A stretch of 64,000 nt of DNA from a virus: the IMG/VR virus record IMGVR_UViG_3300033153_008203, positions 62,001 through 126,000 of that record; one strand, given 5' to 3'. Under the pieces are notes generated by a model. That model made no database searches. It was not told where the DNA came from and worked only from the letters and a program-made list of their open reading frames with translations. This document shows, piece by piece, positions 39,018-47,473 of the stretch. Position numbers and translations under genes: made by a program. Every line of letters starts with the position of its first letter. The first letter of the stretch is position 1.

Positions 39018-39632
39018 TTACTGAGCTCTTCTTCTATTCATGTTCCAGTCTCCTGGAGGAGGTCCTAAATCGCTTTTTGCAAGCTCTTTATTTGCTCTAC
39101 CAAAGTCTATTGGTCCAGCTTTTATTTTCTTTGTAGATTTACCACTTATTTGTAATGGCTCACCAAGTATGCCTTGAGAAATCAAGATGCTCTCTGCTAA
39201 TGCAAGCTTCTCAGAGACATCATCCCAGCTCATACTGTCTATATCGTCTGGCGTATATCCAGGAAATGCTTGACATATTAGAGCTGTTATTTGATTTGTT
39301 ATTGATCCAACAAGCTCTCTTTTTTCCTCTAGCTTTTCATCTATACTCTCAATGCTTTGTGGACCAGACTCATGTAGTATGAGACCAGCTACTGTAAGAA
39401 TATCTCCTGCATAAAACAAGTCTATTGCTCCTGTATATATGTCATCTAATACACAGTCTTTAAAGATCTTTTCTTCTATATGATAAGAAGGAATCCCGCC
39501 AGATTGGAGCGTACTGGTATACGATAAATATTCATTCCACGTAAGCAGTCGATATACTATCTCATGGCCAGCAGGAGAACTGTATTTGAATATGCGTTTA
39601 TATTTGCATTTTGCATCTAAATACTGGTTCAT
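39018..39632 (-). CDS. Putative tail assembly chaperone, second of a pair
   Basis: A 204-residue protein. EIVYRLLTWNEYLSYTSTL followed by IEEKIFKDCVLDDIY parallels FLWRPITWQDYKMLQQS and FDEQLLYKCVLWP in the gene transcribed just before. The two therefore look like diverged paralogues with the same core. Small acidic proteins at this site usually chaperone the tape measure. The C-terminus is basic and Pro-rich (LGPPPGDWNMNRRRAQ). It is a separate frame with its own ATG, not an obvious frameshift product. Confidence 0.5.
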   Translation of the reverse strand: MNQYLDAKCKYKRIFKYSSPAGHEIVYRLLTWNEYLSYTSTLQSGGIPSYHIEEKIFKDCVLDDIYTGAIDLFYAGDILTVAGLILHESGPQSIESIDEKLEEKRELVGSITNQITALICQAFPGYTPDDIDSMSWDDVSEKLALAESILISQGILGEPLQISGKSTKKIKAGPIDFGRANKELAKSDLGPPPGDWNMNRRRAQ

Positions 39633-39638
39633 TATCCA

Positions 39639-40088
39639 TTACAGGTCTATAACCAGATTCATTGCTACCTGTGGCGGGATAAAGTTTGATCCCTCCATTA
39701 TCTGTTGTGACAGAGTAGGAATTGTTCCGCCTTTTAATGTTGGTATATTTTCAGGCATAATCTTAGGCCAAAGAACACACTTATATAATAGTTGCTCATC
39801 AAAGAAGTTTGGATTTTGCGGATTCTCTGCTGCAGACTGTTGCAACATCTTATAGTCTTGCCAAGTAATTGGCCTCCATAAGAATGCTTCTTTCTCGGAA
39901 AACATAGACATTTTTACTTCATATGTAGTTTTCCAATGAGTCACTTGTTCTTGTGTTGGAGCGTTTGGGATGCTTGCAAGAATTGCATATGGATCAGGCG
40001 CCCCATCTTCCTCTAGTTCTGCTTCTAGTGCTGGTGCTTCTGTTTCTGGTGTTACTTCTTGTTCTGTCTCTTTGTTAGTATTTGGCAT
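39639..40088 (-). CDS. Putative tail assembly chaperone, first of a pair
   Basis: A 149-residue protein with an acidic, Glu-rich N-terminus (residues 5-32) and a folded part from about 45 carrying AFLWRPITWQDYKML and LLYKCVLWPKIM, shared in outline with the next gene. It sits between the tail tube genes and the giant tape-measure-position gene, which is the classical chaperone slot. It starts with ATG after an excellent AGGAGG and about 30 bases downstream of an extended -10 promoter. Confidence 0.5.
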   Translation of the reverse strand: MPNTNKETEQEVTPETEAPALEAELEEDGAPDPYAILASIPNAPTQEQVTHWKTTYEVKMSMFSEKEAFLWRPITWQDYKMLQQSAAENPQNPNFFDEQLLYKCVLWPKIMPENIPTLKGGTIPTLSQQIMEGSNFIPPQVAMNLVIDL

Positions 40089-40116
40089 TTACTTCCTCCT
40101 TTAAAGGGTTTAACTT

Positions 40117-40125
40117 ATTATATCA
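40117..40125 (-). promoter_or_regulatory. Extended -10 promoter candidate ahead of the chaperone/giant gene block
   Basis: The minus strand reads TGATATAAT, a perfect extended -10 element (TGnTATAAT), in an A/T-rich 60-base gap. No good TTGACA is seen at the usual distance, which extended -10 promoters can tolerate. The predicted start of transcription falls about 30 bases before the ATG of the first chaperone-like gene. It resembles the element at 63595-63603. Confidence 0.5.
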
Positions 40126-40147
40126 TATTTTATTATTTTAAAACCCC

Positions 40148-40897
40148 TTATATAACATCTCTTGCAATGAAAGTGTATGCCTCCTGAATAGGTTCTCCAC
40201 TTACTTCAACTAATTGAGACTGCCCTACAAGTTCAACCTGCCTTATTCTCCTAGCAGTGTGGTTTGATGATGCGTCATCTAGATTTCCAAACGTAAGAAA
40301 TATATCAAAATTATCCATTAAATCTGGTCTACGCAATCCTTCTTCAAATGGACCTCTTGCTGCAGTGCTACCTCCTGGTCCCCATATCGCATCTTCAAAC
40401 TTTTCAGCAATATTTTCAAACTGAGAATCTGGAAGGCTAGACAGATCTGACAAGTCTTTCATTGTCTCTGGCGTTACTCCCTTTTGTATTAGAGTCTCTA
40501 TGTTTGCTTTAACTATTGGACTAGTTGAGGTTATCTTGTCTGCCTCATAATCTGGAGAAGAAGGAATAGGACTTTTTGATATACTATTTCTTACAATATG
40601 ATCTAATACTATGTGCAGATAACCAGCTTCTTTAAAGTTGATTGTAAAATTACCAGTAACAATAGTTGTACCTTTTGCTACAAAATCCCAATGATGAGAT
40701 GCATAGCCATATATTGGTCTCTTCTGTTGTTCCATTCTATACTGTATAGATGTTATTTCGTCTATTAATATGTCGCCGATATATAAGGATACATTAGCAC
40801 CGGAAAAATGATCGTAGTCGTATTGTTGTTGACCAGGAACCATTCCTTGATTACTTGGTTTAGATCCATATTCTCTACTTGGTAATTTAGGTGGCAT
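40148..40897 (-). CDS. Tail-tube-like protein, third paralogue
   Basis: A 249-residue protein. It shares with the two tube-like genes transcribed before it the scheme FSGA(N)V, a short strand, TSIQYRMEQQKRPIYGYASH, then TTIVTGNFTINF. These correspond to the beta-sandwich core of contractile tail tube subunits. It has a longer C-terminal region (about 120-200) with low similarity. It may form the tube start at the baseplate, as gp54/gp48 do in T4, but that is inference. Start overlaps the preceding stop as TAATG. Confidence 0.6.
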   Translation of the reverse strand: MPPKLPSREYGSKPSNQGMVPGQQQYDYDHFSGANVSLYIGDILIDEITSIQYRMEQQKRPIYGYASHHWDFVAKGTTIVTGNFTINFKEAGYLHIVLDHIVRNSISKSPIPSSPDYEADKITSTSPIVKANIETLIQKGVTPETMKDLSDLSSLPDSQFENIAEKFEDAIWGPGGSTAARGPFEEGLRRPDLMDNFDIFLTFGNLDDASSNHTARRIRQVELVGQSQLVEVSGEPIQEAYTFIARDVI

Positions 40898-41616
40898 TAG
40901 AATTTAAGTCCCCCTTTTAAATAATTTTTCATTCTTTCTTCTGAGCTTTTTTTCATCATAAGATCGCTTGCTGAAAGAGCCATATCTGTTTGAAGTCTCT
41001 TAGATGTATCTGTATCTGGAAGCATAGGTCTAATATCTTGTGCTATGTATTGCACTACATTTTCTGTGAAGAAGTCCTCTATAGACATTGTAATACCTTC
41101 AGATATTATCTCAACCCCGTATATTACTAGTGAAGATGCGGCTCCATATTCGTTTGCAAAAGTTACAGTTACATCGAATCTTGGAAGCTGATCTATGAGA
41201 GGCGTAGACAAATCGCTACTTGTATCAGGAGCTATCCTTTTCATAAGATCATACAAGACTTGCTTATTGAACATCGTAAAGATCATAGTTCCACTTATTG
41301 TACGTGGGCCTCTTGTAAAACCTTTTGGATATCCCATTCCTATTGTTCTTACAGGATATTTTTCCCGATAAATAGAATAAGAAAGCGTCTGTATGTCTCC
41401 TAGGACTAGTGGCTTACTAGAGTGTTCAGTGTCATTCTCTTGTCCTGTTCCTTTTTCTTCACCTGCTTTATTAATAGGCAAGAAGTCTATTGGGATATGA
41501 ACAATAGCTTTGATGTCTGCTCCACTATACACGTCGTATCCTGATGGAGCGTCTATGTCTTGCTGTAAGCTAGTCGCATATGCAGCAGATGAGATATTAT
41601 TATTAGTATTTGCCAT
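40897..41616 (-). CDS. Tail-tube-like protein, second paralogue
   Basis: A 239-residue protein if started at ATG 41616, which has AGGTG just upstream; a GTG at 41622 would overlap that site. Core motif YSGADIKAIVHIP, then LSYSIYREKYPVRTIG, then RGPRTISGTMIFTMFN, then LPRFDVTVTFANEYGAASSLVIYGVEIISEG follows the main tube protein nearly step by step. It is separated from that gene by a strong terminator, so it is probably made in smaller amounts. A tube initiator or terminator role is likely. Confidence 0.65.
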   Translation of the reverse strand: MANTNNNISSAAYATSLQQDIDAPSGYDVYSGADIKAIVHIPIDFLPINKAGEEKGTGQENDTEHSSKPLVLGDIQTLSYSIYREKYPVRTIGMGYPKGFTRGPRTISGTMIFTMFNKQVLYDLMKRIAPDTSSDLSTPLIDQLPRFDVTVTFANEYGAASSLVIYGVEIISEGITMSIEDFFTENVVQYIAQDIRPMLPDTDTSKRLQTDMALSASDLMMKKSSEERMKNYLKGGLKF

Positions 41617-41626
41617 TGTCACCTAC

Positions 41627-41663
41627 AAAAAAATAGCGGCCAGCCAATAAAGGCATGGCCGCT
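41627..41663 (-). terminator. Strong rho-independent terminator after the main tail tube gene
   Basis: The minus strand has AGCGGCCA paired with TGGCCGCT (8 bp), an inner GCC/GGC extension after one bulged base, a short loop TTTATT, and then A followed by seven Ts. It falls between the tube gene and its paralogue, whose ATG lies about ten bases later with no promoter between. Partial read-through would give a step down in expression. Confidence 0.9.
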
Positions 41664-41693
41664 TTATAATTTAGATTAATTGATACGATTATA

Positions 41694-42332
41694 TTATACT
41701 GGATCCCCTACGTTAGCAACAGGATTCTGTACAGTCCAAGGAGCTATACCACGGCACACATAAGTGTACTGTTGTTCTGAGACTATGTCATCAATGCTGA
41801 CTCCATATCCTTCGTTAAGGATTTCAACGCCATAGATTCTCATAACTGAAACTGCACCATATTCGTTAGCTGCACTTAATGTTACATCGAAAGGCAACAT
41901 TTGATCTGTGTACCAAGGTTTATCAGCTGCTTTCTGTGCACCTGATGTAGGGACACCTATCAGTTCGCCTTCTTGTACGTTGGTAAGCTGGGTTATTCCA
42001 GCAAGAGTCGTTGCTCCACCAATGCTTGATCCTGTTGGCTCATTCAATGAAGAAAAACCTGGAGGTCTTGGGTCATTTTTCTCGGCTGCAAACTTGAACC
42101 CACCCATCTCGTCAAGCAATGCATTCCTATCAAACATTGTGAATATTAGTGATCCTGCTATGCCTCTTTTACCTCTAGAAAAAGCTCTTGGATCAGGTGA
42201 GCCCATCGTATAAATAGGGGCCTTTTCTCTTGTAACAGAGTAACTTATGCCTTGCAAGGCGCCAATTACTTGGCTACCAAACACAGCAGTTATGTCTACT
42301 CCGCTAAAAGAGTTATATGCCTGTTCTGCCAT
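41694..42332 (-). CDS. Tail tube protein (main)
   Basis: A 212-residue protein coded directly after the sheath, the usual sheath-tube order. It has FSGVDITAVFGSQVIGALQGISYSVTREKAPIY, GKRGIAGSLIFTMFDRNALLDEM, LPFDVTLSAANEYGAVSVMRIYGVEILNEGYG. The last segment is a common tube core pattern. It begins with ATG after AGGAGG and ends before a strong terminator, as expected for a subunit made in many copies. Two related proteins follow. Confidence 0.8.
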   Translation of the reverse strand: MAEQAYNSFSGVDITAVFGSQVIGALQGISYSVTREKAPIYTMGSPDPRAFSRGKRGIAGSLIFTMFDRNALLDEMGGFKFAAEKNDPRPPGFSSLNEPTGSSIGGATTLAGITQLTNVQEGELIGVPTSGAQKAADKPWYTDQMLPFDVTLSAANEYGAVSVMRIYGVEILNEGYGVSIDDIVSEQQYTYVCRGIAPWTVQNPVANVGDPV

Positions 42333-42350
42333 TTTAAATTTCCTCCTTTA

Positions 42351-44279
42351 TTAGATTAATGCGCTAAGCGACAATACTATAGTGATTTGTCTTAACTCGA
42401 ATGCAGGGACAAGCTTAAGTTCTATTGTTGCATCACCTTGTATCTGTTGTACAGGCGTAGATGTAACAGACAAAACAAATCCTTGTATGTATCCTTCTCT
42501 CTGAAGTGACCCTAGTCCAGCATCAACTGCAGTTTCAAGCGCTGCCCTTCTCTGAGCTGTGTTTGCTTCTCCAACGAATGGATCGGCTACTGCTCTTACA
42601 ACATCTATAGCATCTTTAACGATCCTCACTGTTGAAAGTCTAACGTAATCTGAACTCTGTCTTGCAGCAGTAGGAGCATCAGCAACAACGGTTCCCTTAG
42701 GTCTAAGAGCAAGCATTGTATACTTGGCGCCAGCAAGATTATCAAGCACAGTATTGTTTAAGCCATGTATTGCCCTTACAGAAGGGATTACCTTGTTAGT
42801 AGGTGCTGACTTAGACTCAAGAGACATAATCAGACCAGCATAGCTAGGTGCTCCGTTTGTGACATATCCGTTAACATTTGTTGTCCACTGGTTGGCAAGC
42901 CTTCCATAACTTGGAACAACTGATATGTATTTACCGATATCAACAAGCTCGTTATTCTGATCAGAGATTTCTGAACCACCTAAGTTTCCAGAATCAGTAG
43001 CAATAAAACCACCTTGTGCATCTCCACTTCTGTAGCCTGCTGATCCAGCCATAAACTTGTTTCCAAGAAGGCCTGATCCATTGTCTCCAGCATCATTTAT
43101 AAGTCTGCTTCCGTCATCTAGTACAGTATACGTTGGAAGTGATCCAACCCAAATTGCAATGTCTTTTGGACTAAAGCTTGTTGGAGGAAGCATTCCTATT
43201 GTACCTATACATTCATTGTTATTTACTGACAAGTTGAAACAAAAGTTTGCCAACTGATAACCAAAATTGACCTCAATAAAGCTGCTAGCAGTTAGAGTAT
43301 CTCCAGCTGCATTGGTTGTTGCTGATGCACTAGCTACAGATGGATAAATATTACACCCAGCATCAGTAGTAAACACATCTCCAAGATCACCCTGAGGATT
43401 AGATGGCAACCACCAGTAGAAATAATTCTCTCCTTGGTACTCTTCGATGTAAACTCTTCCAAGAACGTCCTTCTCACCATTTGTTACAGGATAGTCTGAA
43501 AGCGCAGCAAGACCAAGATCAGTTACGTCATCTGATGTCAAATCAACTATGTTTGTATCATCGACATATGCGTCCATAGGAATTACCATGTCGATTCTTT
43601 CGTTCTCAAGTGCCTTGTATGTATTATACAGATACTCGTAAAGCTTCATCCTTGATGGATCAGTACCGTCTGTTCCTGCTGTATATAGAGCTGTTATTCC
43701 AGAAAGAGCATCTACATCCTCAAGAGGAATTGCTCCTGTAGCAGAATCAGTACCTATTACTTCACCAAAAGTTCCGCCAAGAACAGAACCAGATACAATC
43801 ACATCAAGTGTATCTATTTCGCTTCCAGACTCATTACTATATACTAAAAAGTCATCAGAAGCTCGCCATACTTTAAGTAGGCCGGCATCACCGTTCTCAT
43901 TAAAATCAAAGTGAATGTTATATAGAGCTCCAGCAGTATTGTCTTTATCTGAAGTCTCTACGATATAGCCATAATCTCCAGTTGCTGCAAATGCTGTATT
44001 ACCAACACCTTCAAGCTTAGCTGAAGTAGCTCCCATCCTATATATTCTTACATTTGTTGCACCGCCATCTTTGACCTCATACAGTCCTCTTACAAGAGTT
44101 CCGCTAAGTCCAAATTGCGCTACTGTGTCAGCAGTTCTTACTACTCTAGTTAGTTGGTCTCCGGCGCCTTGTGCTGATGTTCCCAATACAACTGTATTAG
44201 GTGCAGTTTCAGGCGTAAATATATCTAGACCACCATCGATTTTCTCACTGAAAACCCCAGGTAAATTTTCGAAAGCCAT
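42351..44279 (-). CDS. Contractile tail sheath protein
   Basis: A 642-residue protein. The N-terminus (FENLPGVFSEKIDGG, then PNTVVLGTSAQGAGDQLTRV) matches the typical sheath start. Central domains carry LYEYLYNTYKALENERIDMVIPMDAYVDDTN, and the C-terminal region (YVRLSTVRIVKDAIDVVRAVADPFVGEANT, then ALETAVDAGLGSLQREGYIQGFVLSV, then IELKLVPAFELRQITIVLSL) is the conserved sheath C-terminus whose arm joins neighbours. It is followed immediately by the tube gene. Defines the phage as a myovirus. Confidence 0.93.
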   Translation of the reverse strand: MAFENLPGVFSEKIDGGLDIFTPETAPNTVVLGTSAQGAGDQLTRVVRTADTVAQFGLSGTLVRGLYEVKDGGATNVRIYRMGATSAKLEGVGNTAFAATGDYGYIVETSDKDNTAGALYNIHFDFNENGDAGLLKVWRASDDFLVYSNESGSEIDTLDVIVSGSVLGGTFGEVIGTDSATGAIPLEDVDALSGITALYTAGTDGTDPSRMKLYEYLYNTYKALENERIDMVIPMDAYVDDTNIVDLTSDDVTDLGLAALSDYPVTNGEKDVLGRVYIEEYQGENYFYWWLPSNPQGDLGDVFTTDAGCNIYPSVASASATTNAAGDTLTASSFIEVNFGYQLANFCFNLSVNNNECIGTIGMLPPTSFSPKDIAIWVGSLPTYTVLDDGSRLINDAGDNGSGLLGNKFMAGSAGYRSGDAQGGFIATDSGNLGGSEISDQNNELVDIGKYISVVPSYGRLANQWTTNVNGYVTNGAPSYAGLIMSLESKSAPTNKVIPSVRAIHGLNNTVLDNLAGAKYTMLALRPKGTVVADAPTAARQSSDYVRLSTVRIVKDAIDVVRAVADPFVGEANTAQRRAALETAVDAGLGSLQREGYIQGFVLSVTSTPVQQIQGDATIELKLVPAFELRQITIVLSLSALI

Positions 44280-44294
44280 TATTTAAAGTCCTCC

Positions 44295-45002
44295 TTATTG
44301 GTTTATTAAGCTAAAATTTACTACTACTTGTTCAATCGCTTTTTCACTAACAACTGAGATTTCCTCAGTTCTTACAAAAAATTTAATCGATCTCCCAAAC
44401 ATTGTATACCCATCAGCTTCCACTGATGTTTCTTCTCCTCTTCCTAAATATAAAACACGTTGAACCCCAGAATACCTAAAAAACCAGAGATAGTTTGTCA
44501 TAAAGTTCTCAAACCATAATGCTCTATCATCTGCTTCTTTGTTGGTTCTTCCATAGCATTTAAACTCAACCATGTTATCGTACCAGTATCCAAACGTGAG
44601 TTTTTTATATCCTGGATTATCTTCGTCTTCTAGTTCTTCACGAAATATTGGCCTATAATTTTTTACAGCTCCTCCACCAAAAGGCTCATTCTGACTAAAA
44701 TCTCCTGGCTGTCGCTTCTTTAAACTATAAGTTATTATTTCATTTTTCATGCCCTTAAGACTATAGTCTCTTGTGAAATCGACTTTCATCTCATCGCTAA
44801 CGTCTCCGACGTTTTCTACATGATCAATTGCTTCTTTTACTAGAGTGTAGAATCCCTCTATATTTTTTGATACTCCGGGAGTTCTAGACGCTCCTGTTTG
44901 CCTTAGAGCAGCAGATGTCATGTTTGAAACAACATGATTCACAGTAACTCTAGCTTGCTCTTCTAATAGTGCAGGGTTTAAGTTTTCTAATAATTCTGTC
45001 AT
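44295..45002 (-). CDS. Putative tail terminator/completion protein
   Basis: A 235-residue protein located between the neck genes and the sheath. FGYWYDNMVEFKCYGRTNKEADDRALWFENFM and then YLWFFRYSGVQRVLYLGRGEE resemble tail completion proteins that cap the tube and sheath at the neck. It has an N-terminal helical region. Start overlaps the preceding stop (TAATG). Assignment rests on motif resemblance and gene order. Confidence 0.55.
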   Translation of the reverse strand: MTELLENLNPALLEEQARVTVNHVVSNMTSAALRQTGASRTPGVSKNIEGFYTLVKEAIDHVENVGDVSDEMKVDFTRDYSLKGMKNEIITYSLKKRQPGDFSQNEPFGGGAVKNYRPIFREELEDEDNPGYKKLTFGYWYDNMVEFKCYGRTNKEADDRALWFENFMTNYLWFFRYSGVQRVLYLGRGEETSVEADGYTMFGRSIKFFVRTEEISVVSEKAIEQVVVNFSLINQ

Positions 45003-45496
45003 TATTGTGGTCCCATATATCTTCTGTTCATTGGTGCTGCTACAACCCTATAGTAAGCAAGCTCACCATAGTCTTCTCTCAGCAAATCAACAGGAAGGAT
45101 ATTATAGATCTTTACTCTTTCTATTGGTGCAATAGTATTTCCATCATCATCAAACTTGACTGTTATAAGTTCGTCAAGACCAGATGGAGCTACATCATGA
45201 TTAAAGTAAACCACTAAATTGTCATCAGCACCAGGTCTATGCCAGTATGCCTTGACAAACTCTTCATCCCAATAATACTTAGACCCAAGACAGTAAGGAC
45301 AATATGTATCCTTATCAGCTTCATCAGTTATGTTGCTAACGCAAGCACATTTGATTGGGCTATTGTTTGAGTCAAGCCTAATTCTACGATAGATAATGTC
45401 TCTACCTTTAGGCGCTTCTACACCTGATCCAAACATAAACCTGTCCATTTCTGTTTGCAGATTTAAGTTTTTTTCAAATAAATCGAAAGCTCCCAT
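45002..45496 (-). CDS. Putative neck/connector protein with cysteine cluster
   Basis: A 164-residue protein with four cysteines in CACVSN (about residues 50-52) and CPYC-L-G (about 66-69), the pattern of a zinc-binding knuckle seen in some phage neck proteins. The remaining part is beta-rich. It sits between an Ig-domain protein and the tail terminator candidate, in the head-tail joining block. Overlaps its neighbours by TAATG on both sides. Confidence 0.5.
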   Translation of the reverse strand: MGAFDLFEKNLNLQTEMDRFMFGSGVEAPKGRDIIYRRIRLDSNNSPIKCACVSNITDEADKDTYCPYCLGSKYYWDEEFVKAYWHRPGADDNLVVYFNHDVAPSGLDELITVKFDDDGNTIAPIERVKIYNILPVDLLREDYGELAYYRVVAAPMNRRYMGPQ

Positions 45497-46869
45497 TATG
45501 ATCTAGGCTCCCAAGTATTTTTCCACCTATAATAGTGTGCTTCTTTTGTATTAGCAGCAGGAACTGATCCACTTTGCTTTTCCCATACTCTCCCAATCAT
45601 TGGTCTATTAGGATCGTAAAGACCTTTAACTGCCATAGTAAAGTCTTTCTCGTTACCTCCATTCATAAGAAGAGGTTGCCACTTCTCTACGCAATCAGCA
45701 AGTCTATCTAGTATTCTTGGTAAATGTCCCGTATCATATTGGACTTCAAAGTCTCCAAGCTTCTTCTTAGATATTCCACCTTCCATAGATATTCCCTGTA
45801 AGAGTATCCCGGATGCTTCACATATCACAAAGTTTCTTTTTACCATATCAAAATATGCTTGATTGGTAATAGTCCCTGTATATGCCAGTACGTCAGCAAT
45901 TCTACTTGCTTCAAATATAGCAAGGTTAATTGTGTCATCTGGTATACCTGATAAGAATCCACCTATATCTAGTCTAATCCTTCTTGGCGTCACGTATAAA
46001 GGAGTATAAGTAGTTGTAAAATAAAAAGAATAGTCGCCGCTTATAACGTTCCCATTCTCGTCTTTTAAACTACCTCCTATAGTAACAGTTACCGCATTAT
46101 TTATAACCAAAGAATCTGTCATCGTTAATGTTACAGTTCCTCCTGTTACACTGCTAGTAAATGTTATTGTGCCAGCAGAAGGAATAGATGTATCACCATT
46201 AACAGACTCTGCGATAATTGATATTGCAGAATCAACAGTAGCATCATCAACGTTAACATTAAAATCTAATATTATTGTATCTGTTGCTATATCAAGGTTG
46301 GTTGCTCTATTAGCAGGTATGCTGCTCAGCAGCTTAAATGGGTCAGATACAACAGACGATACTGCTGGTGGTACAGACACTGCAGTTGAAGATACAGTAG
46401 GGACTTCAGATACACTTCCACTACCAGTTGTAAATTTCCATATATATGTTCCTACTAGAACTGTGGAATCTACCGCTGCTATAGGCGGAACTATATTGTC
46501 GTCTAAACCTTCATCTCCTGCAAGATATATGACATATTCTGTGTTGGGTGCAAATGGAGCAGTAGGGGTGAATGTGGCTTTTGTGCCATACTCTCCTCCT
46601 CCAAGATCTTCTTGTGAAAAAGAAACAACTCCACTTATATATTCATCTCCACCGAAGTCAAGAAGAACATTTTCAGGAGATGTATTCTCTATTACTCTTA
46701 TACCAGGGGTAGACCAGGCAGAATCGTCTGGTCCAGATACCATGAATGTGGATGTAGTAATCGTTGCTTCATCCATTAATTGGTTGAAAACAACTGATAT
46801 CTGAGTTTGAAGCGGAAGCCCTAAAGAAGCATCTAATGGATTAACTGATTCTATTTCTACTATAGCCAT
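45496..46869 (-). CDS. Neck/head-tail protein with two Big_5-like Ig domains
   Basis: A 457-residue protein. The first two thirds hold two SbsA/Big_5-like Ig domains: NPLDASLGLPLQTQISVVFNQLMDEATI ending YIWKFTTGS, and IPANRATNLDIATDTIILDFN ending DYSFYFTTT. They are joined by a Ser/Val/Pro linker (about 160-185). The C-terminal about 160 residues, from YVTPRRIRLDIGGF on, look like a neck or head-completion domain (IPDDTINLAIFEASRIADVL). Ig domains on virions commonly decorate the surface. The host-facing function is inferred. Confidence 0.6.
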   Translation of the reverse strand: MAIVEIESVNPLDASLGLPLQTQISVVFNQLMDEATITTSTFMVSGPDDSAWSTPGIRVIENTSPENVLLDFGGDEYISGVVSFSQEDLGGGEYGTKATFTPTAPFAPNTEYVIYLAGDEGLDDNIVPPIAAVDSTVLVGTYIWKFTTGSGSVSEVPTVSSTAVSVPPAVSSVVSDPFKLLSSIPANRATNLDIATDTIILDFNVNVDDATVDSAISIIAESVNGDTSIPSAGTITFTSSVTGGTVTLTMTDSLVINNAVTVTIGGSLKDENGNVISGDYSFYFTTTYTPLYVTPRRIRLDIGGFLSGIPDDTINLAIFEASRIADVLAYTGTITNQAYFDMVKRNFVICEASGILLQGISMEGGISKKKLGDFEVQYDTGHLPRILDRLADCVEKWQPLLMNGGNEKDFTMAVKGLYDPNRPMIGRVWEKQSGSVPAANTKEAHYYRWKNTWEPRS

Positions 46870-46883
46870 TCTTTAGCCGTCCT

Positions 46884-47384
46884 TTAAACTACATTTATCT
46901 CTACTTTTTCGCTGTCTTCGATATCGTCAACAACGAGCGATACTCCTCCTGTATTTTCTAACGCTTCTTTGACAGCTTTAATAACACTTTTTCTATTTAG
47001 CTTACTTTCTTCTACAGTTAGCATAGACTCAAGTTTTCTAAAACCAACATTTTTTCCTTGCTTTTTACACCATGCAACTATAGTTTTAGCGCTACCTTTA
47101 AGTTGTAGCTCTGCACTTTTCAAGATTCTGTCTAACTCTTTGTTTTTAGCAGAGGCATCATTAGAACTAATGTTAGTCTTACTGTCTGTTTCTACGTTAG
47201 TAACAGGTGTATCACCAGACTCTGTTTTAATCAATATTCTACGATTAATTGCATTTTGCAATACCGTTTTGTCTTCTTGACTAAGTGACTCTACATCAAT
47301 CTCTTTAGGACCTGGGTCTTGAAAAGAAAAATGAATATCCTTGTGATACCAAAGTGTGGCTCTCTCTGAAAGCTGTAAATACAT
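46884..47384 (-). CDS. Unknown head-tail region protein, start revised to internal ATG
   Basis: A 166-residue protein if started at ATG 47384 (MYLQLSERATLWYHKD), six bases after GGAGG. A longer frame from 47432 would place that ribosome site inside the coding region and run into the preceding hairpin. The middle is polar and Asn/Ser/Asp-rich; the C-terminal part has helices (KTIVAWCKKQGKNVGFRKLESML) and a final beta stretch. No family recognised. It is the first gene after the capsid hairpin. Confidence 0.55.
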   Translation of the reverse strand: MYLQLSERATLWYHKDIHFSFQDPGPKEIDVESLSQEDKTVLQNAINRRILIKTESGDTPVTNVETDSKTNISSNDASAKNKELDRILKSAELQLKGSAKTIVAWCKKQGKNVGFRKLESMLTVEESKLNRKSVIKAVKEALENTGGVSLVVDDIEDSEKVEINVV

Positions 47385-47406
47385 ATTATTATCCTCCATG
47401 ATTAAA

Positions 47407-47439
47407 GTGGTATAGTGGGCCCGAAGACCCACTAACCAC
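47407..47439 (-). terminator. UUCG-capped hairpin after the capsid gene (terminator or 5' stabiliser)
   Basis: On the minus strand TAGTGGG pairs with CCCACTA, extended inward by U-G and C-G pairs to a C(UUCG)G tetraloop and outward, past one bulged T, by GTGGT/ACCAC. A weak T run (TTTAAT) follows. The position after the capsid stop fits a terminator. Since an extended -10-like TGATATACT lies just before it (47441-47449), the same hairpin could instead sit at the 5' end of a new transcript. Confidence 0.75.
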
Positions 47440-47440
47440 T

Positions 47441-47449
47441 AGTATATCA
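47441..47449 (-). promoter_or_regulatory. Weak extended -10-like element before the hairpin
   Basis: The minus strand reads TGATATACT, one base from TGnTATAAT, preceded by CTA as in the 40.1 kb element (ATGATATAAT). No clear -35 is seen. If active, transcription would start within or just before the UUCG hairpin. It may be chance in an A/T-rich gap. Confidence 0.3.
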
Positions 47450-47473
47450 TAGACTATGTTTTACTAAACCCTC

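Noticed and set aside
39632-39655. Programmed frameshift between the two chaperone-like genes
   Set aside because: The second gene has its own ATG, and I see no slippery heptamer at the overlap; both products look complete by themselves.
46169-46804. Plus-strand open frame of 211 codons
   Set aside because: It lies opposite the Ig-domain neck gene, has low-complexity Ser/Val composition typical of antisense frames, and has no ribosome site or family match.
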